Below are positions 43,144 through 53,000 of a stretch of 64,000 bases of DNA, piece by piece. The position numbers and the translations under genes are program-made. Origin of the DNA: Ilyomonas sp965247435. Its GTDB lineage: Bacteria; Bacteroidota; Bacteroidia; Chitinophagales; Chitinophagaceae. Each line of letters opens with the position of its first letter. Position 1 is the stretch's first letter. The notes under the pieces are model-generated. The model ran no database searches. It was not told where the DNA came from and saw only the letters and a list, made by a program, of their open reading frames with translations. The stretch is from positions 5,704,001 to 5,768,000 of the forward strand of contig OZ252019.1 of assembly GCA_965247435.1 (NCBI GenBank), written 5' to 3'.

Positions 43144-45057
43144 ATGGAGAAATTTATCGTATCGGCCCGCAAGTATCGCCCGCAAACATTTAATACGGTT
43201 GTAGGGCAGGCGCACATTACCACTACGCTTAAAAACGCGATCAAAAACGGTCAGTTGGCGCACGCTTTCCTGTTTTGCGGCCCGCGCGGCGTGGGCAAAA
43301 CCACCTGCGCACGCATCCTGGCCAAAACCATTAACTGCGAAAATTTGCAGCCCGACGGCGAAGCCTGCAACGAATGCCACTCCTGCCGCAGTTTCAACGA
43401 AGGCACTTCGCTGAACATACACGAGCTGGATGCCGCGAGTAATAATTCGGTGGACGATATACGCTCACTGGTAGAGCAGGTGCGCTTTGCGCCACAGGCC
43501 GGCAAGTACAAAGTATATATTGTAGATGAAGTGCACATGCTAAGTGCCAATGCTTTCAATGCATTTTTAAAAACACTGGAAGAGCCGCCGCCCTATGCTA
43601 TATTCATCCTCGCTACGACCGAAAAGCATAAAATAATACCTACTATTTTATCCCGATGCCAGATCTTCGATTTTAAACGCATTACTACCAACGATACGGT
43701 AGTGCACCTGCAGGAAATTGCAGATAAAGAACATATACAGGCCGAAAAGGGCGCTCTGCAAACCATTGCCCAGAAGAGCGAAGGCTGCATGCGCGATGCG
43801 CTGAGTATCCTGGATAAAATTGTCTCCTTTACAAACGGCGAAGTAACCTACGCCAATACACTGGAGCACTTAAATATTCTGGATGAAGATTACTATTTCA
43901 AACTGCTAAAAAGCTTGTTGCAACAGGATTTGGCTGCAGCGATGCTCCTGTACGACGAAATAAACCGTAAAGGTTTTGAAGGAGACCTGGTGCTGAATGG
44001 CTTTGCTATGTTTTTGCGGAACGTACTGGTGTGCAAAGATGCCAAAGCAGCGCCGCTGCTGGAAGTAGTGGAAGGCATGCAGCCACGCTACATAAAAGCG
44101 GCCAACAGCATTAGCCTCTCTTTCCTTATAAGCGCGCTGAATATTTTAAATGAGGCGGAAATTAATTACAAAATGGCGCGCAACAAACGCCTGCATGTAG
44201 AGATGGCGATTATTAAGCTCAACTTTCTGCAGCAGGCATTGGATGTAACTGCCGTTGACGGGGAAATTGTTAAAAAAAAACGGGTTGATGCGCCGGTCGC
44301 TCTAAAGTTGAAACCAATACCATCGGTGCAGCCGAAAAGTGCGGTTGCTGCTATGCTTCCCGCCGGGCTGCAGGCTCTGGTTACTCCACCGCCTGCCAAC
44401 GGACACACACCAAAACCATTACAGCCCGCCGTAAATGGCCAGCCGGTGCGCGTACCGGAAGAAAGCCGGCTACAGCCTGCTTCTAAATTATTTATACAGC
44501 AAGCAGCCCCGGTAAAAGCTGCAGCGACTGCAATAGCCGTTAAAGAACCGGTAACGGTTTATACAAATGGGTCTGATGAGACAGCAGCGCTACCCAAAAG
44601 CCGCAAAGGTTTGCTGGAAGCATTGCGGGATAAATATGGAGATCAATACAACATAGAAGAAGTAAAAGAAGCGGAGCCATTGGAAATGCAAAAACTGCTG
44701 GAATGCTGGCATTCTTTTGCAAAAAAGCTGGAAGAGCAGCAAAAGCATTCCGCTGCCAACACTTTTAAAATTGCGAAGCTGCAAATACAGAACGAAACAA
44801 AGTTTTTTATTACCGTAAACGCCATCACGCAGCAGCGCTTTATAGAGCAGGAGCGTACTATGCTCTCCGATTGCATTCAGCAGTCGTTTAATAATCGCGG
44901 TATTCAGTTTCAGATTATGGTAGCCGATGATGTAAAAGAAGATATCTCGCCTTTTCTTACGATGAACAGCCGGGAACGTTATGAGTTTATTGCTTCGCAT
45001 TACCCTTTAGTGCGTGAGCTGAAAGAGCGGTTAAAGCTGGACCTTGATTCTATTTAA
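43144..45057 (+). CDS. dnaX: DNA polymerase III subunit gamma/tau
   Basis: The clamp-loader ATPase. The protein has 637 residues. Walker A GPRGVGKT is at 46-53, zinc-binding Cys 65, 75, 78 and 81 follow, DEVH (Walker B) is at 128-131 and the LEEPPPYAIFILATTE sensor region is present. Residues about 370-490 are a Pro/Ala/Lys-rich linker typical of tau, followed by a C-terminal domain that should contact the polymerase. I see no obvious slippery A-run for making a short gamma form. It ends in front of a strong bidirectional terminator. Confidence 0.95.
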   Translation: MEKFIVSARKYRPQTFNTVVGQAHITTTLKNAIKNGQLAHAFLFCGPRGVGKTTCARILAKTINCENLQPDGEACNECHSCRSFNEGTSLNIHELDAASNNSVDDIRSLVEQVRFAPQAGKYKVYIVDEVHMLSANAFNAFLKTLEEPPPYAIFILATTEKHKIIPTILSRCQIFDFKRITTNDTVVHLQEIADKEHIQAEKGALQTIAQKSEGCMRDALSILDKIVSFTNGEVTYANTLEHLNILDEDYYFKLLKSLLQQDLAAAMLLYDEINRKGFEGDLVLNGFAMFLRNVLVCKDAKAAPLLEVVEGMQPRYIKAANSISLSFLISALNILNEAEINYKMARNKRLHVEMAIIKLNFLQQALDVTAVDGEIVKKKRVDAPVALKLKPIPSVQPKSAVAAMLPAGLQALVTPPPANGHTPKPLQPAVNGQPVRVPEESRLQPASKLFIQQAAPVKAAATAIAVKEPVTVYTNGSDETAALPKSRKGLLEALRDKYGDQYNIEEVKEAEPLEMQKLLECWHSFAKKLEEQQKHSAANTFKIAKLQIQNETKFFITVNAITQQRFIEQERTMLSDCIQQSFNNRGIQFQIMVADDVKEDISPFLTMNSRERYEFIASHYPLVRELKERLKLDLDSI

Positions 45058-45243
45058 ATGCTTTGAACTGCTGATAAGCCGTTGGGAAATGAGCAGTGAA
45101 ATTATTATCTGCTGGTTTTTTACATTATCAAACAACAAGATATCCGCTGTTTGTATCATTTAAGCCTGCCATAAACTGAAAGCGGATCTGTAAAAGGTCT
45201 GTGAGTGCTAAAGGTTACTGATTTGCACGAAAATATTTTTAAT

Positions 45244-45285
45244 AAAAAAAGTTTAGAACCTTTTAAAAGGTTCTAAACTTTTTTT
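45244..45285. terminator. Strong bidirectional terminator
   Basis: A perfect 21-bp inverted repeat (arms 45244-45264 and 45265-45285), with A7 on the left and T7 on the right, between convergent dnaX and the NtrC-type gene. It can stop transcription in both directions. Confidence 0.85.
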
Positions 45286-45350
45286 GAGATTGAGAAAACT
45301 TATGTAGCAAAATGAATTTTTGCAACATGCATTGGATATAGTATAAAAAA

Positions 45351-45388
45351 CAAAAGCCGCACACGGTAAGTGGAGGCTTTTGTTGTAC
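45351..45388 (-). terminator. Terminator of the NtrC-type regulator gene
   Basis: An 8-bp stem (CAAAAGCC at 45351-45358 with GGCTTTTG at 45375-45382). On the minus strand it is followed by a TTTTTT run. It lies 24 bp after the stop of the leftward regulator gene. Confidence 0.75.
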
Positions 45389-45405
45389 GAGAATAAAATT
45401 GAAAT

Positions 45406-46857
45406 CTACGAATTCAGTTCTTTAGATTCTTCGTAGCTCTTAATTTTATTGTACAATGTTTTACGGTCAATTTTTAAAATCTCTGCAGCTTTCGATTTGT
45501 TGTTATTTACTTCTTTCAGCAGGTTCATAATGGTATCATATTCTGCTTTGGCGGCTGCATCTTTTAAATCTATTTCTTTAGGGGAAGATGCAGAAGGTGT
45601 AATAGGCTGCACGGCCGGTGTATCGGAATGCTTTGCAAAAATATTGGTATTGGTAATTTCCCAGGGCAGCGATTTGGAAGATATTTTAGTGCCGGTTGTA
45701 AGCAAAACCGCACGGCGTACTACATTTCTAAACTCGCGCAGGTTGCCGGGCCAGGGATAATTAAGAAACATATTCATCACATCCTCTTCAAAACCCTGTA
45801 CATCTTTGCGCAATTCATCATTGGTTTTGTCTAAAAAGAACTGAGCAAAAAGAGGGATGTCGTGCTTACGCAGGCGTAGCGGGGGCAGGTTAAGTGAAAA
45901 CTCATTGAAGCGATGGTATAAATCTTCGCGGAATTTACCCTTATGATAAGCGTCCTGCAGGTTTTCATTGCTCGCTACGATAATGCGGATATCCAAGTCC
46001 ATTTCTTTTGTGCCGCCCACCCGCTTAAACTTACGCTCCTGTATTACGCGCAACAGCGTAGCCTGTATGTCTAATCCTAAATTAGCTACCTCATCCAGAA
46101 AAAGGGTGCCGCCGTTGGCCATTTCAAAATGACCTTCTTTGTCAGCCAGTGCACCGGTAAAAGCGCCTTTAACGTGCCCGAACATTTCGCTGCCAGCCAG
46201 CTCTTTGGATAAAGTGCCGCAATCCATAGCGATAAAAGGCTTGTTTTTGCGTTCGCTAAACTGATGAATGGTTTTGGCAATTACTTCCTTGCCTGTACCG
46301 CTTTCGCCATATAAGATGATGCTGTAATTGGTAGGCGCTATAATATCTATCTGGCGGTACAGTTCTTTAGTAGATTCCGATTCGCCTACCAGGTATTCGC
46401 CATTGGTTTTAAAAGTTGCTTTTTTATTGGCCGCGGGGGTGGCGCCTGAGTTAGCTGCATTTGCAATAGCAGATACAGATCTTTGTGCGGCCTGGGGCGC
46501 TTTCAGGGCTGAGGATAATACATTTAACACTTCAGCCGGTATAAGTGGCTTGGTTATGTAATCGTAAGCGCCAAGTTTAATAACTTCTACCGCTGTTTTA
46601 ATATCAGAGTAGCCGGTAATGATTAAAACAACCGCCTGAGGATTAATCGTTTTAATTTCGGCAAGTACGTCACGGCCTTCCTTATCGCCAAGGCGATAAT
46701 CACAAAGTACAATATCGAAGCTGGATTCTTTAAACTTTGAAACACCCTTATTGCCTGTGTAAGCTACTTCGGTTTCGTAACCTTCTTTATTAAGGAACCG
46801 GCTAAGCAGTGTGCAAATATCAATGTCATCATCAATTATCAGAATTCTTTTCTTCAT
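45406..46857 (-). CDS. Sigma-54-dependent response regulator (NtrC/AtoC type)
   Basis: The protein has 483 residues. The receiver domain has D10/D11 and phospho-acceptor D53, with K105 in TKPL. The AAA+ domain shows Walker A GESGTGKE (184-191) and the sigma-54 contact motif GAFTGA (231-236). A Fis-type helix-turn-helix closes the protein (KSKAAEILKIDRKTLYNKI). It activates sigma-54 promoters after phosphorylation. The kinase is not adjacent; a single receiver protein is divergent from it across a 327 bp AT-rich gap. Confidence 0.95.
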   Translation of the reverse strand: MKKRILIIDDDIDICTLLSRFLNKEGYETEVAYTGNKGVSKFKESSFDIVLCDYRLGDKEGRDVLAEIKTINPQAVVLIITGYSDIKTAVEVIKLGAYDYITKPLIPAEVLNVLSSALKAPQAAQRSVSAIANAANSGATPAANKKATFKTNGEYLVGESESTKELYRQIDIIAPTNYSIILYGESGTGKEVIAKTIHQFSERKNKPFIAMDCGTLSKELAGSEMFGHVKGAFTGALADKEGHFEMANGGTLFLDEVANLGLDIQATLLRVIQERKFKRVGGTKEMDLDIRIIVASNENLQDAYHKGKFREDLYHRFNEFSLNLPPLRLRKHDIPLFAQFFLDKTNDELRKDVQGFEEDVMNMFLNYPWPGNLREFRNVVRRAVLLTTGTKISSKSLPWEITNTNIFAKHSDTPAVQPITPSASSPKEIDLKDAAAKAEYDTIMNLLKEVNNNKSKAAEILKIDRKTLYNKIKSYEESKELNS

Positions 46858-47184
46858 ACAACCTCGCCGTATTTATAACTTTTTAATTATTGAATATCAA
46901 TATTAAGTAAAAGCAAATGAATTATCTAATTTAGAACTGAAAATCTTCATACCCGAAAATAAAGGATTATTAAAGTGGGTAACATAAGGAGCAGTAGAAG
47001 CTCATGGGTACAAATGTATTGCACTCAAAGCATTTTGCAGAAAAATTTGTACAAATAACATAAAATTTATTAAAACGTTTTTTATATAAAAATTTAAAGA
47101 ATTTGATTGTGAAGGTATTAGCAGATTTTCTTAAAAAATGGCAGATAAATTGAGTATAAGGTAGTACATGTAAAATATACACAA
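46858..47184. other. AT-rich divergent regulatory region
   Basis: 327 bases between two regulator genes read outwards, very AT-rich, with no gene. It should contain both promoters. No clear -12/-24 sigma-54 site (GG-N10-GC) was seen. Confidence 0.45.
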
Positions 47185-47589
47185 GTGAATCCGATAAAAA
47201 TTAACGGCGAAAGCGCATTGATTGTAGATGACGAGATAGACATTTGCTACTTGTTAAGCGGTATCTTAAAGCAGAAGAAGTTTCAGACGTCCTATGTAAA
47301 CAGCCTTACCGATGCCCAGAGCATTTTAAAAAAAGAGAAGCCTTCTATAATATTTCTTGATAATAATCTGCCGGATGGAAAAGGTGTTGAATTTATCAGT
47401 AAATTAAAAAAGCTTTCCCCTGCCACTAAAGTGGTAATGATTACTGCTTTTGATACTTATTCAGACAGAAGTAAAGCTTATGAAGAAGGCGCAGATTTTT
47501 TTATTGGTAAACCGTTTACCCGCGATATGATTGATAAAACTATCGAGCGTCTCATCTATTCCAACTACATGGACAGCCAGGCATCGTAA
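47185..47589 (+). CDS. Single-domain response regulator
   Basis: The protein has 134 residues and starts at GTG, since an earlier ATG is directly followed by a stop. Receiver fold: DDE near 15-17, phospho-acceptor D59 in IIFLDNNLPDG, a Thr in MITAF and Lys in GKPFTRD. There is no output domain. It resembles the receiver of the divergent NtrC-type protein in layout. hisC follows 79 bp downstream. Confidence 0.88.
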   Translation: MNPIKINGESALIVDDEIDICYLLSGILKQKKFQTSYVNSLTDAQSILKKEKPSIIFLDNNLPDGKGVEFISKLKKLSPATKVVMITAFDTYSDRSKAYEEGADFFIGKPFTRDMIDKTIERLIYSNYMDSQAS

Positions 47590-47668
47590 AGAATTTCATT
47601 TTTATATCCATTCTACCCGTGCTATACTTCCTGCTAACCTGCACCTATTTGCATATTATCTTCACACC

Positions 47669-48730
47669 ATGAATTTTGATGTGCAGCAATTGCTTCGCAA
47701 AAACATCCGCCAGCTTACACCTTACTCCTCTGCGCGGGACGAATTTGCCGGAGAAGCATTAATTAATTTAGATGCCAACGAAAACAGTCTCGGCTCACCA
47801 CTGATTAAGTGGTACAACCGCTACCCCGATCCTTACCAGCGCAGTATTAAAGAGGCTGTAAGTAAAATAAAACTCCTGCCGCCTGAACATATATTTTTGG
47901 GAAATGGCAGCGACGAGTGTATTGACCTTTTGTACCGTTGTTTTTGCATCCCGGCAACCGATAACGCTATTATTTGCCCGCCAACTTATGGCATGTACGA
48001 AGTAAGCGCGAACATTAACGATATCGAACTGCGTAAAGCGCCGCTGCTCGATGATTTTCAACTGAATTTAGCACATATAGAAACCCTGGCCGACGAGCAT
48101 ACCAAGCTTATCTGGCTGTGTTCGCCCAACAACCCGACCGGCAATTCCCTGCACCGGCAGGATATTGAAACGGTACTCAATAATTTTAACGGCGTGGTCG
48201 TGATTGATGAGGCATACATCAATTTTTCGCGCCAGCAATCGTTTATACAGGAACTAAAAGAGTATCCTAATCTTGTAGTGCTGCAAACTTTCAGCAAGGC
48301 CTGGGGATTAGCCGGTTTAAGGCTGGGCCTGGCTTTTGCTTCACCCGAAATCATTAGTGTGCTCAGTAAAGTAAAGCCGCCATACAACATTAGTCAGGCT
48401 ACACAGGAGCTTGCCTTAAAGGCATTGGAAGAAGTAGGCCAGGTAAACGATATGATTACCGAACTCGTTAGTATGCGTAATGCATTAGCGGAAGTGTTGC
48501 AGGAGATGGCGGGGGTAGAAAAAGTATATCCTTCGGATGCTAATTTTTTACTGGTTAAAATAAAAAAGGCACGGAAAGTGTATGAATTCCTGCTGTCAAA
48601 AAGTATCGTGGTAAGAGACAGAAGCAATGTGCTGCTTTGCAACGATTGCCTGCGTATCACCATCGGCACAGAAGCAGAGAATACCGCCTTGGTTGATGCA
48701 CTGATTGAGTGGATAAATGAATATACCTAA
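47669..48730 (+). CDS. hisC: Histidinol-phosphate aminotransferase
   Basis: A PLP enzyme of histidine synthesis that transaminates imidazole-acetol phosphate. The ATG at 47669 gives 353 residues; the frame continues to 47531 but overlaps the receiver gene there. Visible are LDANENSLGSP near the start, GNGSDECIDLL, SPNNPTGN, DEAYINF and the PLP lysine in QTFSKAWGLAGLRLG. The next his gene, hisB, is 1.8 kb downstream with a sugar dehydrogenase and a cytochrome in between. Confidence 0.93.
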   Translation: MNFDVQQLLRKNIRQLTPYSSARDEFAGEALINLDANENSLGSPLIKWYNRYPDPYQRSIKEAVSKIKLLPPEHIFLGNGSDECIDLLYRCFCIPATDNAIICPPTYGMYEVSANINDIELRKAPLLDDFQLNLAHIETLADEHTKLIWLCSPNNPTGNSLHRQDIETVLNNFNGVVVIDEAYINFSRQQSFIQELKEYPNLVVLQTFSKAWGLAGLRLGLAFASPEIISVLSKVKPPYNISQATQELALKALEEVGQVNDMITELVSMRNALAEVLQEMAGVEKVYPSDANFLLVKIKKARKVYEFLLSKSIVVRDRSNVLLCNDCLRITIGTEAENTALVDALIEWINEYT

Positions 48731-48742
48731 AAATTGTTACCT

Positions 48743-50035
48743 ATGAATGAAACATACAAAAAGCTGATGGCCGCTTTCCTGATGTTGGTTGTTTCTGCGC
48801 ATGTTTTGGCTTGCAACGATTCTACTGTTAAAGCGGAAGCACCGGCAATACAACCCGATGCCGACAATGCCGGGCTTACTTTGCCCTCCGGCTTTGCTGC
48901 CCTGAAAGTAGCGGATAATATTGGCAGCGCACGGCATATAGCCATTACGCCGCAGGGAGATATTTACGTAAAATTGGCCGGCCCTAAAAATGGTAAAGGC
49001 ATTATCTGGCTGCATGATGATAACAAAGACGGCAAGGCAGAAACGGCAGATGGCTTTGGAGATTACGGCGGCACCGGGCTAACTATCAAAAACGGCTATT
49101 TGTATGCTTCCTCCGATGATGATGTGTACCGCTACAAACTGGATGAAAATAATAAGGTAATAGATGGCAGTAAGCCGGAAAAGGTAATCAGCAGTTTAAT
49201 TAACCGCCACCACCACAGTTCCAAATCTATTGTGCTGGACAACAACGGAAACATATATGTAAATATTGGCGCACCATCTAACATTTGCGCGCAGCGCGGC
49301 AATGAAAAGCTGGGTACGCAGCCCTGCCCGCTGCTCGACTCTACCGCAGCTATCTGGGAGTTTAAAGCGGATAAATTAAACCAGGGTTATGCCGATGGTG
49401 TACGCTATACCAGTGGGTTGCGCAATGTAGTTGGCCTCGACTGGAATAGCACTTCCAATACCTTGTTTGTAATGCAGCATGGCCGCGACAACCTGAGTAC
49501 TACTTTCCCCGAATATTATACCGCTCAACAGAGCGCAGAGTTGCCGGCCGAGTGTATGTACGAGTTGCATAAAGGCGATAATGCCGGCTGGCCGTATATG
49601 TATTACGATCAGATACAGCATAAAAAAATGTTATGTCCCGAATATGGGGGCGATGGAAAGAAAGAAGGCGGTGGAAATGCGATCAACCCGGTGGTTGGAT
49701 TTCCCGGCCACATGGCGCCGGTCGGTTTATTGTTTTACACAGGCAACCAGTTTCCGGAAAAGTATAAAAATGGTGCGTTTATAGCTTTCCATGGTTCGTG
49801 GAACCGGGCACCCGAACCGCAGAAGGGTTACTTCGTTGCCTTTGTGCCGTTTAAAGATGGCAGGCCTTCCGGCGATTGGGAAGTCTTTGCCGATGGCTTT
49901 GCTGGCGGTGCGGCTTTTATGCAGCCGGGCAGTGCCAAGCATCGTCCGTGCGGGCTGGCGCAGGGGCCGGATGGTTCGCTCTATGTAAGCGATGACACCG
50001 GCGGAACCATCTACCGGATTATGTATAAGAAATAA
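48743..50035 (+). CDS. PQQ-type sugar dehydrogenase/sorbosone dehydrogenase-like lipoprotein
   Basis: 430 residues from the ATG at 48743 (a TTG at 48734 is also possible). The N-terminus is a lipoprotein signal (MLVVSAHVLAC). The mature part has the six-bladed propeller pattern of soluble glucose/sorbosone dehydrogenases: AITPQGDIYVK, TSGLRNVVGLDWN, HKGDNAGWPY, PVVGFPGHMAPVGLLFYTG, FIAFHGSWNR and RPCGLAQGPDGSLYVSDD. It oxidises a sugar or aldose in the periplasm; the small cytochrome c gene 55 bp downstream is the natural electron acceptor. Confidence 0.87.
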   Translation: MNETYKKLMAAFLMLVVSAHVLACNDSTVKAEAPAIQPDADNAGLTLPSGFAALKVADNIGSARHIAITPQGDIYVKLAGPKNGKGIIWLHDDNKDGKAETADGFGDYGGTGLTIKNGYLYASSDDDVYRYKLDENNKVIDGSKPEKVISSLINRHHHSSKSIVLDNNGNIYVNIGAPSNICAQRGNEKLGTQPCPLLDSTAAIWEFKADKLNQGYADGVRYTSGLRNVVGLDWNSTSNTLFVMQHGRDNLSTTFPEYYTAQQSAELPAECMYELHKGDNAGWPYMYYDQIQHKKMLCPEYGGDGKKEGGGNAINPVVGFPGHMAPVGLLFYTGNQFPEKYKNGAFIAFHGSWNRAPEPQKGYFVAFVPFKDGRPSGDWEVFADGFAGGAAFMQPGSAKHRPCGLAQGPDGSLYVSDDTGGTIYRIMYKK

Positions 50036-50090
50036 AGAAGTAAAAGAGGCAACAGTTAAACGTTTCCGTAAATGAAAGTTCTATTGTAAT

Positions 50091-50495
50091 ATGATGTTCA
50101 AATATTTTTTCTCCGTTGCATTGCTTGGCTGCACTGCTTTATTTGCACAATCGAAGCAACCGGTTGTTGCCGGCGGTAAGCAATTATATACGCAATATTG
50201 CCTTGCCTGCCACCAGGAAAATGGCGCCGGCGTACCGAACCTTAACCCGCCGCTGATAAAAACCTCCTATGTGTCAGGCGATAAAACTAAGCTCATAAGC
50301 TGGGTACTAAAAGGCTCGGGCGAAGAAAAAATACCGATTGATGGCAGTTATTACAACAACAACATGCCGCCACAGGCAGGCCTGAAAGATGAAGAAATTG
50401 CTAAAATACTTACGTACATCCGCAGCAGTTTCGGCAATAAGGCCAGCGCTATAGCTCCGGCCGAAGTAAAAGCGGTACGGGCGGCAGTTAAATAA
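50091..50495 (+). CDS. Small periplasmic cytochrome c
   Basis: The 134 residues start with a signal peptide (FSVALLGCTALFAQ). One haem site, CLACH, lies near residue 40, and the distal Met ligand is in NNNMPPQAG near residue 85, the order of class I cytochromes. It probably takes electrons from the sugar dehydrogenase just upstream and passes them to the terminal oxidase. Confidence 0.9.
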   Translation: MMFKYFFSVALLGCTALFAQSKQPVVAGGKQLYTQYCLACHQENGAGVPNLNPPLIKTSYVSGDKTKLISWVLKGSGEEKIPIDGSYYNNNMPPQAGLKDEEIAKILTYIRSSFGNKASAIAPAEVKAVRAAVK

Positions 50496-50560
50496 TTTCT
50501 TTACATTAAATTCAACTTTATTTTGCAGGCGGTTGTCAATTACAATCGCCTGTTTTATTT

Positions 50561-51700
50561 ATGAAAAAAACACTGTTTATAGATCGCGATGGTACACTTA
50601 TTAAAGAAGCGCCGCCCACTTACCAGATTGATAGTTTCAGTAAGCTGGAATTCTATCCCGATGTGTTTGAATACATGCGGAAAATAGCTGCGGAGTTTGA
50701 TTATGAGCTGGTGATGATAAGCAATCAGGACGGTCTTGGCACCCCTTCTTTCCCGGAAGATACTTTTTGGCCGGTGCAAAATTTTGTAGCCAAAAGCTTT
50801 GAAAATGAAGGCGTGCATTTCAGCGCTTTTTTCTTTGACCGGACTTTTGCAAAAGATAATGCCCCAACGCGTAAGCCCAACACCGGTATGCTTACTGCCT
50901 ACTTAAATAATCCGGATTATGATATTGCCAACAGTTATGTAATCGGAGACCGGATAACCGATGTACAGCTTGCCAAAAACCTGGGCTGCAAAGCTTGCTG
51001 GTTAAATAACGACTCCAACCTTGGCGGCGCCGAAATACAGGATTCCCGCAAAGCGCTGGATACCGTAATAGCACTGGAAACACAGCACTGGCAAGCTATT
51101 TATGAATATTTAAAATCAGGCTTACGGGAAGTAATACACGAGCGTACTACCAATGAAACAAAAATAAAAATCAGGCTGAATATAGATGGCTCCGGTAAAG
51201 CGGATATTCATACCGGCCTTGGCTTTTTCGATCACATGCTGGAGCAGATTGCAAGGCATGGAAAGATGGATGTAACAATAGAAGCGAAAGGAGACTTACA
51301 CATTGATGAGCACCACACTATTGAAGACACCGGCATTGCTTTAGGTGAAGCTTTTACGAAGGCATTGACCGACAAGAGAGGTATGGAGCGCTATGGTTTT
51401 GCTTTGCCGATGGATGACGCAGAAGCCAAAGTGCTGATTGATTTTGGTGGCAGAAGCTGGATTGTATGGAATGCTGAATTTAAGCGGGAAAAAATAGGGG
51501 CGGTGCCAACCGAAATGTTCTTCCACTTCTTTAAATCTTTCAGCGATGCCGCGAAATGCAACCTGAATATTGAATGTAAAGGAGAGAATGAGCATCATAA
51601 AATAGAAGCCATTTTTAAAGCTTTTGCCAAAGCCATCCGCATGGCCGTAAAACGTGATCCGCTTAGTAATTATCTGCCCAGCACAAAGGGTGTTTTATAA
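50561..51700 (+). CDS. hisB: Bifunctional histidinol-phosphatase/imidazoleglycerol-phosphate dehydratase
   Basis: Two steps of histidine synthesis in one cytosolic protein of 379 residues, the fused form known from several proteobacteria and Bacteroidota. The N-terminal HAD phosphatase has FIDRDGTL (D8, D10) and VIGDRITDVQLAKNLG. The C-terminal dehydratase has GLGFFDHMLEQIARHG, DEHHTIEDTGIALGEAF and ENEHHKIEAIFKAFA, the metal-binding HH-E signatures. It follows the cytochrome gene by 65 bp. Confidence 0.96.
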   Translation: MKKTLFIDRDGTLIKEAPPTYQIDSFSKLEFYPDVFEYMRKIAAEFDYELVMISNQDGLGTPSFPEDTFWPVQNFVAKSFENEGVHFSAFFFDRTFAKDNAPTRKPNTGMLTAYLNNPDYDIANSYVIGDRITDVQLAKNLGCKACWLNNDSNLGGAEIQDSRKALDTVIALETQHWQAIYEYLKSGLREVIHERTTNETKIKIRLNIDGSGKADIHTGLGFFDHMLEQIARHGKMDVTIEAKGDLHIDEHHTIEDTGIALGEAFTKALTDKRGMERYGFALPMDDAEAKVLIDFGGRSWIVWNAEFKREKIGAVPTEMFFHFFKSFSDAAKCNLNIECKGENEHHKIEAIFKAFAKAIRMAVKRDPLSNYLPSTKGVL

Positions 51701-51989
51701 GTTCTTTTCACTATAAAGGTGCGAAAGCTCAAAGTATTATATATATGCCGGCAGCATTAAAGGATTGATTGTATATAACGTTGCTTTGGGAAATGCGGTA
51801 ATGTGGACATAAATGGTTGGTGATTTATTCAGTTTTTATTTTTAAATATGCGTTGTCAATCTGAAGAGGAAGCAGGCTCTGGTGGAGACCAACTTGTCAG
51901 CAATAAGATTGATGCTTATACGAAAAAAGGGGTTGGACATTAATTTGTTCAATCCTTACTTTTTTTGGTAAGCCACATGGCTTATAAAC

Positions 51990-52959
51990 TCATTTCTTGT
52001 TGGACAAATAAATGTACCATTTAATAAAGTTTATTCTGTGCTTTGATGTAAGGCCACGATGCAGGTCAAGATGATTTTTGAGGTGACTGAAGAAGCCTTC
52101 AATTCCGTTTGTTGTTGATGGTATTTTTGAGTTAAGCAAATAATGAAACATGTTGGGTAAAGCTCTTTTAATGGTGAAGTATGAGCGTCTTAAAAGTTTA
52201 TGAGTATACCAATACCTTCCTGTATTTTCATGATAGGTTTTCTGCTGCAGATAGTCATGATGTTTATTATACCATAACTCCAATCTTTCAATCCAGAAAA
52301 GTTTATCGTTGTGTGTTTTTATTTTCAGCAGTATAAGAACTAAAGTCCTTAGCTCTACACCCGACTCATGCTTGGGAAACCTTGTCAGCCAAAGCAAACA
52401 CATTCTTTGAATGTGAACCAGGCAACGTTGAACGGTTACGTCAGGAAGAGCTTTTCTGATAGCTTTAAGAGCACTTTTATGGCCATCTGTAGTGATGCTT
52501 TCTATCTGCACTCCTAACTTAATAAGATTATCTAAATCTTCTTTAATTTCTGTGTAATGTTCTCCATCAGTAACGCTGATAAGTTGCGTATATCCGTCTT
52601 CATCATCCTGATAACATACAAAGCACATTTGTTTAAAATAAGTCGCATCCATTCTTAAATGAACACTGCTGCGTTTGATAATTTTTACTTCAGGAGATAG
52701 TTCCAAAAAAGTATAAAATATTCTTTGTAAGGTGCGATTGGAAAGACCGCTATCCCTGCTTAAAGTTTTATAAGTCTGCCGTTCCAAAACCCACTTTTGA
52801 AACCAAATAAAGCGATTCTCAAGACGCTGTTCAGGAGAATTTCGGGTAAATAAAATGCCACAAACCTTACATTTAAAACGCTGTTTACCTAAACGTTTAC
52901 CCCACCTGATGACTGTAAGAAATCCGCAAGCCCAACAACGTTTTTTTTGTCTTTTCCAT
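51990..52959 (-). CDS. DDE transposase with zinc-ribbon N-terminus, frame broken at an A8 run
   Basis: The main frame (to at least 52787, TTG) has the D-D-E pattern RMDATY, ITTDGHKS and TTNGIEGFF, with CLVHIQRM typical of IS256/MULE enzymes. The same frame is open upstream to 52973 and encodes a zinc ribbon (CWACGFLTV ... FKCKVCGILF), but contains no ATG. The ATG at 52959 reads MEKTKKT in another frame. Removing one A from the A8 run (52941-52948) would join it to the ribbon. Either the copy is mutated, or transcript slippage at A8 makes the full protein of about 323 residues. Confidence 0.75.
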
Positions 52960-52968
52960 AAAGCAAAA

Positions 52969-53000
52969 AAAGTTTACTGAAAATGGTTTCAGTAAACTTT
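52969..53000 (-). terminator. Hairpin shielding the transposase gene
   Basis: A 14-bp stem with a 4-base loop. On the minus strand it is followed by a T7 run, directly upstream of the transposase ATG. Such structures at IS ends stop outside transcription from entering the gene. Confidence 0.7.
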
